Positions 40,905 through 49,955 of a stretch of DNA of 64,000 nt are shown one piece after another (position 1 is the first letter of the stretch; each line of letters opens with the position of its first letter). This DNA is from Dyella_B sp035690825 (GTDB lineage Bacteria > Pseudomonadota > Gammaproteobacteria > Xanthomonadales > Rhodanobacteraceae). The translations under genes and the position numbers were made by a program. Where the stretch lies: positions 6,830 to 70,829 of the forward strand of contig NZ_JBQCHP010000124.1 in assembly GCF_051954575.1 (NCBI RefSeq). Reading direction: 5' to 3'. The notes under the pieces are model-generated. The model was not told the DNA's origin, ran no database searches, and saw only the letters and a list, made by a program, of their open reading frames with translations.

Positions 40905-41519
40905 TCAGCTCTTCTTCACTTCGAAATTCTTGCTGGCGGCCGGCTTGCCGTCGAGCGAGATGTCCACCTTGTACTTGCCTTCCGGCCACAGGTTGGGGTT
41001 CTGCACGCGGAAGGTGGTGGTGGCCGGGCCGTCGGCGATGATCGACTGGCTGGTGCTGGTCACCACCTGGCCGTTGCCTTCGAGGTAGCTCCATTTCGCA
41101 TTGAGCGTGGCGCCCGGCGTGCTGCCGGTGGTGTCCACGCTCACGTAGATGGTCTTCTGGCTCGGAGAGAAGGTGGTCACCTCCTTCTTCACCTTGTGGT
41201 CGCCGGTGACCGCGTCGCCCAGCGTGATGGTGTTCACCTGGAAGCCTTCGGCTGCAGCCGGTGCGGCGGGCGCGGCAGCGGTGGTGGTGGCCGGAGCCGG
41301 GGCAGCCGGTGCGGGCGCCGCGGCAGTGCCCGGATGCGCCGGCGCGGCGGCGGTGGTGCTCGGCGACGGCTGCGCCGCGGTGCTGGCCGGTGCCGGTGCG
41401 GTGCTGGGGGCAGCCGGCTGGTTCGCGGGCTGCTGCTCGTTCTTGCCACAGGCGCTGAGCGCCAGCAGGCCAGCCAATGTCACGCAGTAAAAGGCGGCGG
41501 AACGTGCGGAAAGTTTCAT
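40905..41519 (-). CDS. Lipoprotein with Ala/Pro-rich linker and beta domain
   Basis: 204 residues. Signal peptide with lipobox LLALSAC (Cys24). Residues about 30-92 are a low-complexity Ala/Pro/Thr linker (STAPAPASTAAQPSPSTTAA and similar), probably spanning periplasm or cell wall. The C-terminal 110 residues form a beta-rich domain (KTIYVSVDTTGSTPGATLNA, GPATTTFRVQNPNLWPEGKY, SLDGKPAASKNFEV). It resembles the immunoglobulin-like fold of uncharacterised periplasmic proteins. Function unknown. Monocistronic with its own terminator downstream. Confidence 0.82.
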   Translation of the reverse strand: MKLSARSAAFYCVTLAGLLALSACGKNEQQPANQPAAPSTAPAPASTAAQPSPSTTAAAPAHPGTAAAPAPAAPAPATTTAAAPAAPAAAEGFQVNTITLGDAVTGDHKVKKEVTTFSPSQKTIYVSVDTTGSTPGATLNAKWSYLEGNGQVVTSTSQSIIADGPATTTFRVQNPNLWPEGKYKVDISLDGKPAASKNFEVKKS

Positions 41520-42055
41520 GGGCGGATTCCGAAATGAAGAAGTAGCGTTACCGGCAGACCGGCGTCTTAAGGCAGCTGCCAAGGCTAGCGCCCGCGATCT
41601 GAAGTGCCGATGACCGGGGGCGCAGAGTGTAACCGCTAGGAACCTCTGTGGACGCGCTGTCCAAGGGGGTTGATGCTCATACTGCGAAATCAGGACGCCG
41701 AGGTTGAAATCACGCTCAAGCGGCCAGCCGTTCCGGCGCGCCGGCGACGGTGCGCATCACCATCGCGCCGTGCAACGCAGTGTGCGCGACCGACATTCGC
41801 GCTCGATTCGGAACGGCGACTACAGCTCCCCCTGCGAAGCAGGGGAGGGTCGGCGACTCGGCCGCGAGATACGGCCCTCTTCAGACAAGCTAACGACTTT
41901 GTCATTTTCTTGCGGCAATATCTTACGGTCCCGGCCGACCCACACATGACAACCGGCCGCGGGTGCAGGGACCACCAGCAAGTGCTTCGCCTTTGACGCC
42001 TTTTATCGGGAGAGGCGCTTTCGTGGCTCACAACAATTACTGGGGATTTACATAC
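41520..42055. other. Divergent intergenic region with R3 half-hairpin
   Basis: 535 bp between the lipoprotein gene and the Oar-like receptor. An R3 hairpin (CTCCCCCTGCGAAGCAGGGG then AGGG) lies at 41826-41849. No gene is seen. The receptor promoter is probably in the AT-richer stretch near 41880-42050, but no consensus was recognised. Confidence 0.5.
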
Positions 42056-45000
42056 ATGACGACGGCTCGACCCACGCGGCTTTCGCTGGCCATTGCCTGC
42101 CTTTTGCTGAGCACGCCTGTTCTGGCGCAGAACATCACCACTTCCGGCATGAACGGGCGCGTGGTGGATGGTGCCGGTCATCCGGTGGCCGGCGCCACGG
42201 TGACCATCGTGCACGAGCCTTCGGGCACGCGTAAGGACGTCACCACCGATGCGGATGGCCGCTATACCGCGCAGGGCTTGCGCGTGGGCGGACCGTTCGA
42301 GATCACCGCCAGCAAGGCGGGCGCCACGACCGCCGAAGCGCATGATGTGTATCTGCAGCTGGGCCAGGCCTCGTCGATCAACCTGGTGATGGGCGCCGAG
42401 CAAGCCAAGAACGCCACCACGCTGGCCGGCGTGACGGTCAAGGCGTCGGCCATGGCGCAGATCTTCAGCAGCGAAAACAAAGGGCTGGCGACCAACCTGT
42501 CGCAAGCCGAACTGCAGGCCAAGCCGCTGGGCAACCGTTCGATCGACGACATCGTGCGCCTCGATCCGCGCATCCAGGTGATGGACCAGGGCGTGGGCTC
42601 GTTCTCCGCCGCGGGCATGAACAACCGCTACAACCTGCTTTCGGTGGACGGTGTGCCGCAGGGCGATCCGTTCGGCCTCAACGCCAACGGCCTGCCGTAC
42701 CTGAAGTCGCCGATCTCGCCCGAGGCGATCGCCGAATACAACATCGCCACCGCCAACTACGACGTCGCCTCCGATACGGTGGGCGCGGACGTGAATGCGG
42801 TGACCAAGTCCGGCACCAACCAGTTCCATGGCGCGGTGTATTACTCCTATCGCAATGCCAATCATCTGGTGGGCGACGCCGGCTGGTTGCCGAGCAGCAA
42901 TCCGGGTTATCACTATCACGGCTACAGCAACGACTGGACCGGCGGCCTCAACGTCGGCGGCCCGATCGTGAAGGACAAGCTGTTCTTCTTCGTGTCGGCC
43001 GAGCACGAACGCACCAACGGCATCGGCGCCGATTCGGCCAATGGCCTGGATTCCAGCCTGGGCAATGGCGCGTCCACCAGCAACAAGGTTTCGCCTGGCG
43101 ATCTGCAGAAGGTGATCGATATCGCCAACCGCCTGGGCCTGAAGCCCGGCGTGTTCGGCGGTACCTCCGGTTTGACGTATGACGACAAGCGCTACCTGGG
43201 CAAGATCGACTGGAACATCAGCAACAACCATCGTGCCAGCTTCGTCTACCAGCGCACGCGCGAAAGCCAGCCGGCCGTCGGCGGCAACGGTCCCAACAGC
43301 GTGGGCCTGAGCAGCTACACCTATACCAAGGCGATCAGTACCGACAACTACGCGCTGCATCTGTTCGACGATTGGACCGACAACTTCTCCACCGAAACGA
43401 AGATCGCCTGGCAGGACTTCACGCAGGCCACCACGGCGCCGGTGCAGCAGCCGGCGGTGGCGGTCAACCTGTCCAGCAACGGCCGCGGTCCGGTGGTGAA
43501 CCTGGGCGAAGAACAGTTCCGCCACTACAACTACATCAACACCAAGACCTTGCTGCTGTATTGGGCCGGCACGTATGTGCTGGGCGATCACAGCTTCAAG
43601 GCGGGCTTCGATTACCGCCGCGAGAAGATCTACAACCTGTTCGGCCGCACGCAGTTCGGCCAGTACACGTTCTGGGGCCTCAACAATTTCGCCGCGGGCA
43701 ATTACGCGCAATACACTTTGTTCCATCCGGCGCCGGGCTATGCCTTGAACGATATCGCCGGACGCTGGACGTACGGCCAGTTCAGCCCGTTCGTGCAGGA
43801 CACCTGGCAGGTCAACGATCAGTTGTCGGTGCAATACGGCCTGCGCGCGGATATCCCGCATGCCACCGGCACGCCGGCGTACAACGCCGGCTTCAGCCAG
43901 ACCTTCGGCTACGCCAACAACAGCACCATCAGCAGCCGCAGCACCCTGATCGAGCCGCGCCTGTCCTTCAATTACTTGTTCAACAGCGAGCTGCGCACGC
44001 AGTTGCGCGGCGGCATCGGCCTGTTCCAGACCACGCCGCCGGTGGTATGGCTGACCAATCCATACCAGAACAACGGCGTGACGTTGCTGCAGTACCAGTC
44101 GTTCAACCCGGCAGCGGCGCCGTTCAGTCCGGATCCGCATGGGCAGAACATTCCGGCCGGCGGCGGCGCCGGTTCCATCGACGTGGTCGATCCAAACTTC
44201 AAGATGCCCAGCGCATGGAAGTTCAGCCTGGCGCTGGATCGCCAGTTGCCGTGGTGGGGCCTGATGGCCAGCGCGGAATACGAACACATCCAGGTGAAGA
44301 ACGGCATCCTGTATCAGGTACTGAATATCGGCGCGCCCACCGGCACGCTGCCGGACGGCCGTCTCGAGTACTGGCGTACGCCGGGTGAAGCAGGCAAGCC
44401 GGCCGATGCGCTGGCCAACCAGAACCGCGCGTTCAGTCCTGCATCGACCTTGCTCACCAATACCAACAAGGGGTCGTCCGATTCGATCACCTTGGCCTTG
44501 AGCAAGCCCTTCAATGCCGATCTCTCGGGCACTTTGTCCTTCAGCTACAACCGCGCGAAGGATGTCGATCCGGGCACCGATACCATTGCCATCAACGGCT
44601 ATTCGCGTATCGCGCGCGTCAATCCGAACGCGACGGACAGTGCGCCGTCGAACTACCAGACCGGCAAGAGCGTGAAGCTTGCGCTGGATTGGCAGCACGC
44701 GTTCTTCGGCGACTACAAGAGCAAGGTCTCGCTGTTCTATTCCGGCCGCGACGGCAATGTGTATACCTGGGTGTTCGGCAACGACGCCAACGGCACCAAT
44801 GCACCGGGCCTGGCGATCGCCGGTTTCGAACCGGTCTATATCCCGGCGGTGAACGATCCGAAGGTGGCGTTTGCGCCGGGTACCAGCGCACAGACGATCC
44901 AGCAGTTCCAGAACTTCATCAGTTCGGATGATTATCTGAGCCATCACCGTGGCGAAATCGCCAGCCGCAACGCCACCCGCACGGCATGGTTCAACCAGCT

Positions 45001-45316
45001 GGACATGAGCTTCGCGCAGGAAATTCCCGGCATCTTCCCAGGCAACAAGGGTGAGATTCGCCTGGATATCTACAACGTGCTCAATCTCCTGAATTCGGAT
45101 TGGGGCCAGCAGCGTACTACCGGCATCTATCCGACGCGCACGCTGGTCAACTACGCCGGCGTGAATGCCAAGGGTCAGTACGTTTACAGCCTGCCTACTG
45201 ACAAGAGCGGCAACTACCAGGCGCAGCCGCTGCAGACCTATGACGGTGGTTTCTACGATCCGAGCCGTGTGGTGTCGCGCTGGTCGGCGATGTTGACGGT
45301 GCGTTATACGTTCTGA
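42056..45316 (+). CDS. Oar-like TonB-dependent receptor with carboxypeptidase regulatory-like domain
   Basis: 1086 residues. A signal peptide (IACLLLSTPVLAQ) leads into a carboxypeptidase regulatory-like beta-sandwich (GRVVDGAGHPVAGATVTIVH, ADGRYTAQGLRVGGPFEI). A plug domain (PLGNRSIDDIVRLDPRIQVM, NNRYNLLSVDGVPQGDPFGL) and a long barrel ending RWSAMLTVRYTF follow. This is the Oar/OmpA-related type common in Xanthomonadales and Myxococcus, thought to import or export peptides or other large ligands. Ligand unknown. The ATG at 42056 begins a normal signal peptide. It converges with queF. Confidence 0.92.
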   Translation: MTTARPTRLSLAIACLLLSTPVLAQNITTSGMNGRVVDGAGHPVAGATVTIVHEPSGTRKDVTTDADGRYTAQGLRVGGPFEITASKAGATTAEAHDVYLQLGQASSINLVMGAEQAKNATTLAGVTVKASAMAQIFSSENKGLATNLSQAELQAKPLGNRSIDDIVRLDPRIQVMDQGVGSFSAAGMNNRYNLLSVDGVPQGDPFGLNANGLPYLKSPISPEAIAEYNIATANYDVASDTVGADVNAVTKSGTNQFHGAVYYSYRNANHLVGDAGWLPSSNPGYHYHGYSNDWTGGLNVGGPIVKDKLFFFVSAEHERTNGIGADSANGLDSSLGNGASTSNKVSPGDLQKVIDIANRLGLKPGVFGGTSGLTYDDKRYLGKIDWNISNNHRASFVYQRTRESQPAVGGNGPNSVGLSSYTYTKAISTDNYALHLFDDWTDNFSTETKIAWQDFTQATTAPVQQPAVAVNLSSNGRGPVVNLGEEQFRHYNYINTKTLLLYWAGTYVLGDHSFKAGFDYRREKIYNLFGRTQFGQYTFWGLNNFAAGNYAQYTLFHPAPGYALNDIAGRWTYGQFSPFVQDTWQVNDQLSVQYGLRADIPHATGTPAYNAGFSQTFGYANNSTISSRSTLIEPRLSFNYLFNSELRTQLRGGIGLFQTTPPVVWLTNPYQNNGVTLLQYQSFNPAAAPFSPDPHGQNIPAGGGAGSIDVVDPNFKMPSAWKFSLALDRQLPWWGLMASAEYEHIQVKNGILYQVLNIGAPTGTLPDGRLEYWRTPGEAGKPADALANQNRAFSPASTLLTNTNKGSSDSITLALSKPFNADLSGTLSFSYNRAKDVDPGTDTIAINGYSRIARVNPNATDSAPSNYQTGKSVKLALDWQHAFFGDYKSKVSLFYSGRDGNVYTWVFGNDANGTNAPGLAIAGFEPVYIPAVNDPKVAFAPGTSAQTIQQFQNFISSDDYLSHHRGEIASRNATRTAWFNQLDMSFAQEIPGIFPGNKGEIRLDIYNVLNLLNSDWGQQRTTGIYPTRTLVNYAGVNAKGQYVYSLPTDKSGNYQAQPLQTYDGGFYDPSRVVSRWSAMLTVRYTF

Positions 45317-45329
45317 TGTTGCTTGAATG

Positions 45330-45442
45330 CCGTCGCCCCGCTTTTCGCCGGGACGACGGTTTCTCTGCGAGTGTAGGCTGGGATGCCAATCCCAGCTTTC
45401 CGATAGCTTCGTGGTGCTGGGATTGTCATCCCAGCCTACGGA
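45330..45442. repeat. Hairpin plus diverged R2 repeat between convergent genes
   Basis: 45330-45360: an imperfect GC hairpin (CCGTCG / CGACGG arms) followed by TTTTCTC, terminator-like for the receptor gene. 45372-45441: an R2 variant with GTAGGCTGGGATGCCAATCC and TCATCCCAGCCTAC arms, a sequence-shifted form of the usual core. Confidence 0.6.
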
Positions 45443-45451
45443 CATCGCGAT

Positions 45452-46276
45452 TTATTGGCGAGCACCGCGCATGTTGCCCGGCGCCGCTTGCTCGGTGCTG
45501 CGAAACGGATTGATATCCAGCCCGCCACGACGCGTGTAACGTGCGTACACGCTCAGCCGCTCCGGCGCGCAATGCTTCATCACGTCGACGAAGATGCGCT
45601 CCACGCATTGCTCGTGGAATTCGTTGTGCGTGCGGAACGAAACGAGATAGCGCAGCAATCCTTCGCGATCGATCGGTGCGCCGCGATAAGCGATCTGCAC
45701 GCTACCCCAATCGGGCTGGCCGGTCACCGGGCAGTTGGAGCGCAGCAGGTCAGAGACTAGCGTTTCCTCGATGATCCCCGCGCTTGCATCGGCTTGCAGG
45801 TATTCCGCTCGCGGCGGGCCGTAGTGATCGATCGCCACCGGCAGACCATCGATCGATTCGCCGGCCAGATCGGCGAATACATGTTGCGCGGCGCGCGGTG
45901 AGCGAATCGTCACCGTCACCACCGCGCCAGCTGCGCGTGTGAGGTCTTGTTGCAGCAGCGCACTCAAGGCCGCCACGTTGGCCAGCGGTTCCTGCGCGAA
46001 ACCGTTGAGATACAGCTTGAAGGATTTGGATTCGATGATGTTCGGCGAATGCGCCGGCACGTGGAATTCCGCCACGCCGACCATCGGCTTGCCGTGCATA
46101 TCCAGCCACGACAATTCGTAGGCATTCCAGATATCCACGCCCTGGAACGGCAGCGGTTCGTGCACGCCGATCTCGTCGCGCTTGAGCTGGCGGGGGATCG
46201 GGAACAGCAGGGAGGGGTCGTAGCGGTCGGCGTAGACGGTGTGCTTGCCAAGGGGGGAGTGTTCGGGGGTGGTCAT
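45452..46276 (-). CDS. queF: NADPH-dependent 7-cyano-7-deazaguanine reductase QueF
   Basis: 274 residues, the long (YqcD-like, two-domain) form. QueF reduces the nitrile preQ0 to preQ1 in the queuosine tRNA-modification pathway, in the cytoplasm. The catalytic Cys182 lies in SNCPVTGQPDWGS, which also supplies the conserved Asp. The QueF motif ESKSFKLYLNGF and the substrate-binding HNEFHEQCVERIF are present. No other queuosine genes are adjacent. It is flanked by repeats on both sides, so it is likely monocistronic. The ATG at 46276 matches the family N-terminus (MTTPEHSPLGKHTVYADRYD). Confidence 0.96.
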   Translation of the reverse strand: MTTPEHSPLGKHTVYADRYDPSLLFPIPRQLKRDEIGVHEPLPFQGVDIWNAYELSWLDMHGKPMVGVAEFHVPAHSPNIIESKSFKLYLNGFAQEPLANVAALSALLQQDLTRAAGAVVTVTIRSPRAAQHVFADLAGESIDGLPVAIDHYGPPRAEYLQADASAGIIEETLVSDLLRSNCPVTGQPDWGSVQIAYRGAPIDREGLLRYLVSFRTHNEFHEQCVERIFVDVMKHCAPERLSVYARYTRRGGLDINPFRSTEQAAPGNMRGARQ

Positions 46277-46335
46277 GGGGGCATTGTAATGCCTGAGATA
46301 GCCTCCTTTCCTTGGGAATTTAGGTGGACCTCACC

Positions 46336-46450
46336 GTCATTCCGGCGAACGCCGGAATCCAGTCTAAATATGCGTCCGAAGGACACAAAACCGGGTTTGA
46401 GTGCTTCGCACAACGTGTTTGAACTGGATTCCGGCGTTCGCCGGAATGAC
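46336..46450. repeat. Full-length R1 inverted repeat (intact reference copy)
   Basis: Outer arms GTCATTCCGGCGAACGCCGG and complement, a roughly 60-base centre containing GTGCTTCGCAC and TTTGAACTGG. It is collinear with the copy at 17497-17901 minus its 287-bp insertion, which identifies the insertion point there. Confidence 0.85.
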
Positions 46451-46498
46451 GATCAGGCGAGGTCTATTTTCACGGAGGAATGTGGATACCACGCACCT

Positions 46499-46894
46499 TC
46501 ACTCACCACAAACCGCAACAGCCTCCACCTCCAACCACACCGACGGATGAAACAACTTGCTCACCTGCACCGCCGAACTCGCGCAGACATGTTCCTCGTC
46601 GATGAACCGATTGCGCACCTCCCGATACGCCGGCAGATCGCGCGCGATATCCACGAAAAAGGCGGTGAGCTTCACCACCCGGCCGAACCCGCTGCCGCCA
46701 GCGGCGAGCACTTCGCCGAGGTTGACGAACACCTGTTCGGCCTGCGCACGAAAATCGCCCACGCCCACCAGTTCACCGGCCGAGCCCAGCGGCACCTGGC
46801 CCGACACGAACAGCAACTGGCCAGCACGGACACCCGCATGGATGCCCGGGAAGGCGAACACGTTTTCCGGCTGGATGCGCTGGATCATGTCCAT
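46499..46894 (-). CDS. RidA/YjgF-family protein
   Basis: 131 residues of the RidA superfamily of small trimeric enzymes, many of which deaminate reactive enamine/imine intermediates. Visible features are QLLFVSGQVPLG, a central VFVNLGEVLAAGGSGFGRVV and the C-terminal VSKLFHPSVWLEVEAVAV. Position-equivalent residues differ from true RidA: the catalytic Arg region reads KLFHPSVWLEVEA, so deaminase activity is uncertain and the protein may belong to an Rid2-7 subgroup. It begins 5 bp after the stop of the aldo/keto reductase gene, so the two are co-transcribed. Confidence 0.85.
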   Translation of the reverse strand: MDMIQRIQPENVFAFPGIHAGVRAGQLLFVSGQVPLGSAGELVGVGDFRAQAEQVFVNLGEVLAAGGSGFGRVVKLTAFFVDIARDLPAYREVRNRFIDEEHVCASSAVQVSKLFHPSVWLEVEAVAVCGE

Positions 46895-46899
46895 GACCG

Positions 46900-47892
46900 T
46901 TAGCGTCCGATCGTCGCCATGCCGGCTGGCGCATAGCGTGCGCCGGCGACGGCTTCCGGCGGAAAGATGCGGTCGATCGAGGCCAGTTCGTCTTCGCTGA
47001 GCCTGACCTCGAGCGCACCGATGTTTTCATCCAGGCGTGCGCTCTGGCGCGTGCCCGGAATCGGCACGATGTCCTGCCCTTGCGCCAGCAGCCAGGCCAA
47101 TGCGAGTTGCGCCGGCGTGCAGCCTTTCTCCACCGCGAGGGTCTCCACCTGCTTCACCAGCTGCAAATTGCGCGCGAAATTCTCGCCCTGGAAGCGCGGG
47201 TTGGTGCGGCGGAAATCGTCTTCGTCGAAATCCTCCGGCCGCGTGATCGCGCCGGTAAGAAAGCCGCGGCCCAGCGGCGAATACGCCACCAGCGCAATGC
47301 CCAGCTTGCGGCACAGCGCCAGCGTGCCGTTCTCTTCCGGATCGCGCGTCCACAACGAAAATTCGTTCTGCAGCGCGCTGATTGCATGCACCTTGCTGGC
47401 GCGTTCGATGGTCTCGGCGGAAGCTTCCGACAAACCCAGGTAACGCACCTTGCCGGCCGCCACCAGTTCCGCCATCGCACCGACGGTTTCCTCGATCGGC
47501 ACATTCGGGTCCACGCGGTGCTGGTAGTACAGATCGATGTGCGCCACGCCCAAACGCTTCAGGCTGGCGTCGCAACTGGCGCGCACGTACTCCGGGCGGC
47601 CGTTGACGCCGCGCCTGGACGGATCGGACGGATCGCGCTGGATGCCGAACTTGGTGGCCAGGAACACCTGCCCGCGGCGGCCCTTGATCGCCTTGCCGAC
47701 CAGTTCCTCATTGGTGTAAGGGCCGTACATGTCGGCCGTGTCCAGCAGGCTCAGGCCGCGGTCCAGCGCATGGTGGATGGTGGCGATGGATTGCGCATCG
47801 TCGCGCGCGCCATAGAAATCACTCATGCCCATGCAGCCGAGGCCGATGGCGGAAACCTTAGGACCGTTCTTGCCGAGTGTGCGTGTCTGCAT
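46900..47892 (-). CDS. Aldo/keto reductase (AKR13-type)
   Basis: 330 residues, NADPH-dependent (alpha/beta)8 oxidoreductase. The catalytic tetrad is readable: Asp and Tyr in LLDTADMYGPYTNEELVG, Lys in FLATKFGI and His in LYYQHRVDPNVPIEE. The coenzyme region is GLSEASAETIERA and VPIPGTRQSARLDENI. MQTRTLGKNGPKVSAIGLGC is a typical start, fixing the ATG at 47892. It is transcribed divergently from a LysR regulator 110 bp away, the usual arrangement for a LysR-controlled reductase. Substrate unknown, probably a small aldehyde or ketone. Confidence 0.93.
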   Translation of the reverse strand: MQTRTLGKNGPKVSAIGLGCMGMSDFYGARDDAQSIATIHHALDRGLSLLDTADMYGPYTNEELVGKAIKGRRGQVFLATKFGIQRDPSDPSRRGVNGRPEYVRASCDASLKRLGVAHIDLYYQHRVDPNVPIEETVGAMAELVAAGKVRYLGLSEASAETIERASKVHAISALQNEFSLWTRDPEENGTLALCRKLGIALVAYSPLGRGFLTGAITRPEDFDEDDFRRTNPRFQGENFARNLQLVKQVETLAVEKGCTPAQLALAWLLAQGQDIVPIPGTRQSARLDENIGALEVRLSEDELASIDRIFPPEAVAGARYAPAGMATIGR

Positions 47893-48002
47893 GATGTCGC
47901 CTCGTGGGGGATGTGGTAGAGCAGCAACGCATCTTCGGCCGATGCGATGTTGCGATAAATGCTCAATAATGGACTTCACCATTTCATCGAGATCAACAAT
48001 CC

Positions 48003-48902
48003 GTGGATCGCCTCGACGCCATGCGCCTGTTCATGCGAATCGTGGATCTGGGCAGCTTCACCGCCGCCGCGGATGACCTCAACCTGCCGCGCGCCACCGT
48101 TACCCACACCATCAAGCGGCTGGAGGCGCGGCTCGGCGCGCAGCTCTTGCAGCGAACCACGCGCCGTGTGCGCGCCACGCCCGAAGGAGAGGCGTATTAC
48201 AGCCATTGCGTGCGCCTGCTGGCCGACGTCGATGCGGTGGAAGCGGATTTTCGCCAGGCACGGGAGCAGCCGCGTGGGCGGCTGCGCGTGGATCTGCCGG
48301 CGCCGGCCGCGCGCATGTGGTTGATTCCTTCGTTGCCGGCGTTTTTCGCGCGTTATCCGTTGATCGAGCTGGACATCGGCACCGGTGACAACTTCGTCGA
48401 CCTGCTGCGCGAAGGCGTCGATTGCGTGTTGCGCGTGGGCACGCTGTCCGATTCAGGCCTGGTCGGCCGGCGCGTCGGCAGCCTGGAACAGGTCACGGTC
48501 GCCAGCGCGGACTACGTGCGCCGCCAGGGCATGCCGCGCAACCTAGCGGATCTGCAGAACGGCCACTACGCGGTGAACTGGGCATCGCCCACCACGCACC
48601 GCACCGAACCCTTGGAGTTCATGGTTGGACGCAAGCGGCGCGAAGTGATGCTGCCCGGCCGCGTCACCGTCAGCGGCACCGAGGCCTACCGCGTCTGCTG
48701 CGAAGCGGGCCTGGGGATTGCGCAGTTTCCGCGTTATCACACGGCCGATGCGATGGCGAACGGCAAGCTCAAGGAAATACTTCCCACCATGCCGCCGCCA
48801 TCATTGCCGGTGACGGTGCTGTATCCGCCGCACCGGCAGATGCCGGCGAGGTTGCGCGTGTTTGTCGATTGGCTGGTGGAAGTGATGGAGAAGCAGTTGT
48901 AA
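48003..48902 (+). CDS. LysR-family transcriptional regulator
   Basis: 299 residues. An N-terminal winged helix-turn-helix (MDRLDAMRLFMRIVDLGSFT, ATVTHTIKRLEARLGAQLLQ RT-type) is followed by a periplasmic-binding-like effector domain (LRVDLPAPAARMWLIPSLPA, VDCVLRVGTLSDSGLVGRRV). GTG at 48003 is the start. It diverges from the aldo/keto reductase/RidA operon with 110 bp between, so that operon is its probable target. The effector is unknown. Confidence 0.93.
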   Translation: MDRLDAMRLFMRIVDLGSFTAAADDLNLPRATVTHTIKRLEARLGAQLLQRTTRRVRATPEGEAYYSHCVRLLADVDAVEADFRQAREQPRGRLRVDLPAPAARMWLIPSLPAFFARYPLIELDIGTGDNFVDLLREGVDCVLRVGTLSDSGLVGRRVGSLEQVTVASADYVRRQGMPRNLADLQNGHYAVNWASPTTHRTEPLEFMVGRKRREVMLPGRVTVSGTEAYRVCCEAGLGIAQFPRYHTADAMANGKLKEILPTMPPPSLPVTVLYPPHRQMPARLRVFVDWLVEVMEKQL

Positions 48903-48926
48903 AACGTACCCTCTCCGCTCATAGCC

Positions 48927-49003
48927 GTCATTCCCGCGAAAGCGGGAATCCATCTTCGCCTTCGCACTAGAGCGAAATGGATTTCCGCTTTCGCGGGAAT
49001 GAC
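48927..49003. repeat. R1-variant inverted repeat
   Basis: Arms GTCATTCCCGCGAAAGCGGG and their complement, with CCCGC instead of the CCGGC of the standard core. It lies between the convergent LysR and glutathione S-transferase genes and may terminate both. Confidence 0.8.
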
Positions 49004-49028
49004 GGCCGTGGAGATTGCGTGTAAGCGG

Positions 49029-49778
49029 TTACCTTCGCGGCAAACCATGCCGTGGTGCATGCGTGCCCATCGTCTCTTTCGTAAGCGGCGCCCCTGCCGC
49101 GGCCAGCGCCTCGCGCTGCTGCGCCAATGGAATCCTCAGAATGCTTTCCTCCAATTGCGCCAGCTTCTGAAACGCCGGCAACGCAAGCATCCGCTGCACG
49201 AACGCGGCCGTGCGCGGCCAGCGCTGCGCATCCACCGCGTAGCGCACGAACGAGGCAGTGCGAAAATAGCAAGCCAGGCTGATATCGGCGATGGACAAGT
49301 CGCCGAAAATGAAACCCTCAACTGGCAATTGTGTTTCCAGGTAATCGAGCGCGGCGGGAATTTCCACCTCGCGTGCACGCTGCACGATGGCCTCGTCGGT
49401 GGGTTCGTGAAAGATGTGCTTGCGGATCGCCACCTGATAGAACAGCCGCCAGATCAGCACATCCGCCAGATGCGTATCGGCATATTCCTCCAGCCACCTT
49501 GCCTTTGCGCGCTGCGCAATGTCGGCCGGATAAAGCGCCGGTTGTGCATGCTTGTCTTCCAGGTACTGGCAGATCACCGAGGAATCGTTGAGTACCAATT
49601 CGCCGTCGATCAGTACAGGAATGCGGCGCAACGGGCTCACGCGGCTGAAATCGTCGTTGCCGATGAAGGGCGTCATCGGGTCGATCCGGTAGTCGAGCCC
49701 CTTGAGCTCCATGCACACCAGCACTTTGCGCACGTAGGGGGAAATGTAGTTGCCGATGAGGGTGTAGGGCTGCGACAT
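49029..49778 (-). CDS. Glutathione S-transferase family protein
   Basis: 249 residues. The thioredoxin-like N-terminal domain reads YTLIGNYISPYVRKVLVCME, with the glutathione gamma-Glu-binding LNDSSVICQYLEDKH after the cis-Pro in RRIPVLIDGELV. The C-terminal helical domain contains GFIFGDLSIADISLACYF, the N-capping motif of GSTs. It is cytoplasmic. The catalytic residue is probably Ser9-12 or Tyr in the N-terminal strand; the class is not assigned. It stands alone next to a divergent S9 peptidase gene. Confidence 0.92.
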   Translation of the reverse strand: MSQPYTLIGNYISPYVRKVLVCMELKGLDYRIDPMTPFIGNDDFSRVSPLRRIPVLIDGELVLNDSSVICQYLEDKHAQPALYPADIAQRAKARWLEEYADTHLADVLIWRLFYQVAIRKHIFHEPTDEAIVQRAREVEIPAALDYLETQLPVEGFIFGDLSIADISLACYFRTASFVRYAVDAQRWPRTAAFVQRMLALPAFQKLAQLEESILRIPLAQQREALAAAGAPLTKETMGTHAPRHGLPRR

Positions 49779-49955
49779 GCGATGTTCCGGGGCGTCGTGG
49801 GCGCCAGGGATTTTGCGGCTTGTGGCTCTCCGTGGCGAGCAGGGGCGTAGGGCTTTTGGCAGGGGGCGCCGGCCCCCGCGCGCACTACGATGAAAGGTGG
49901 TGACAAGATAGGGGGAGGCCGCCGCGGCGGTCATGGCCTTTAAATGGGAGCAAAC

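Noticed and set aside
41690..45445. Long minus-strand open frame opposite the Oar-like receptor
   Set aside because: Antisense artefact of high GC third positions; no recognisable protein features, and the plus strand encodes a complete receptor.
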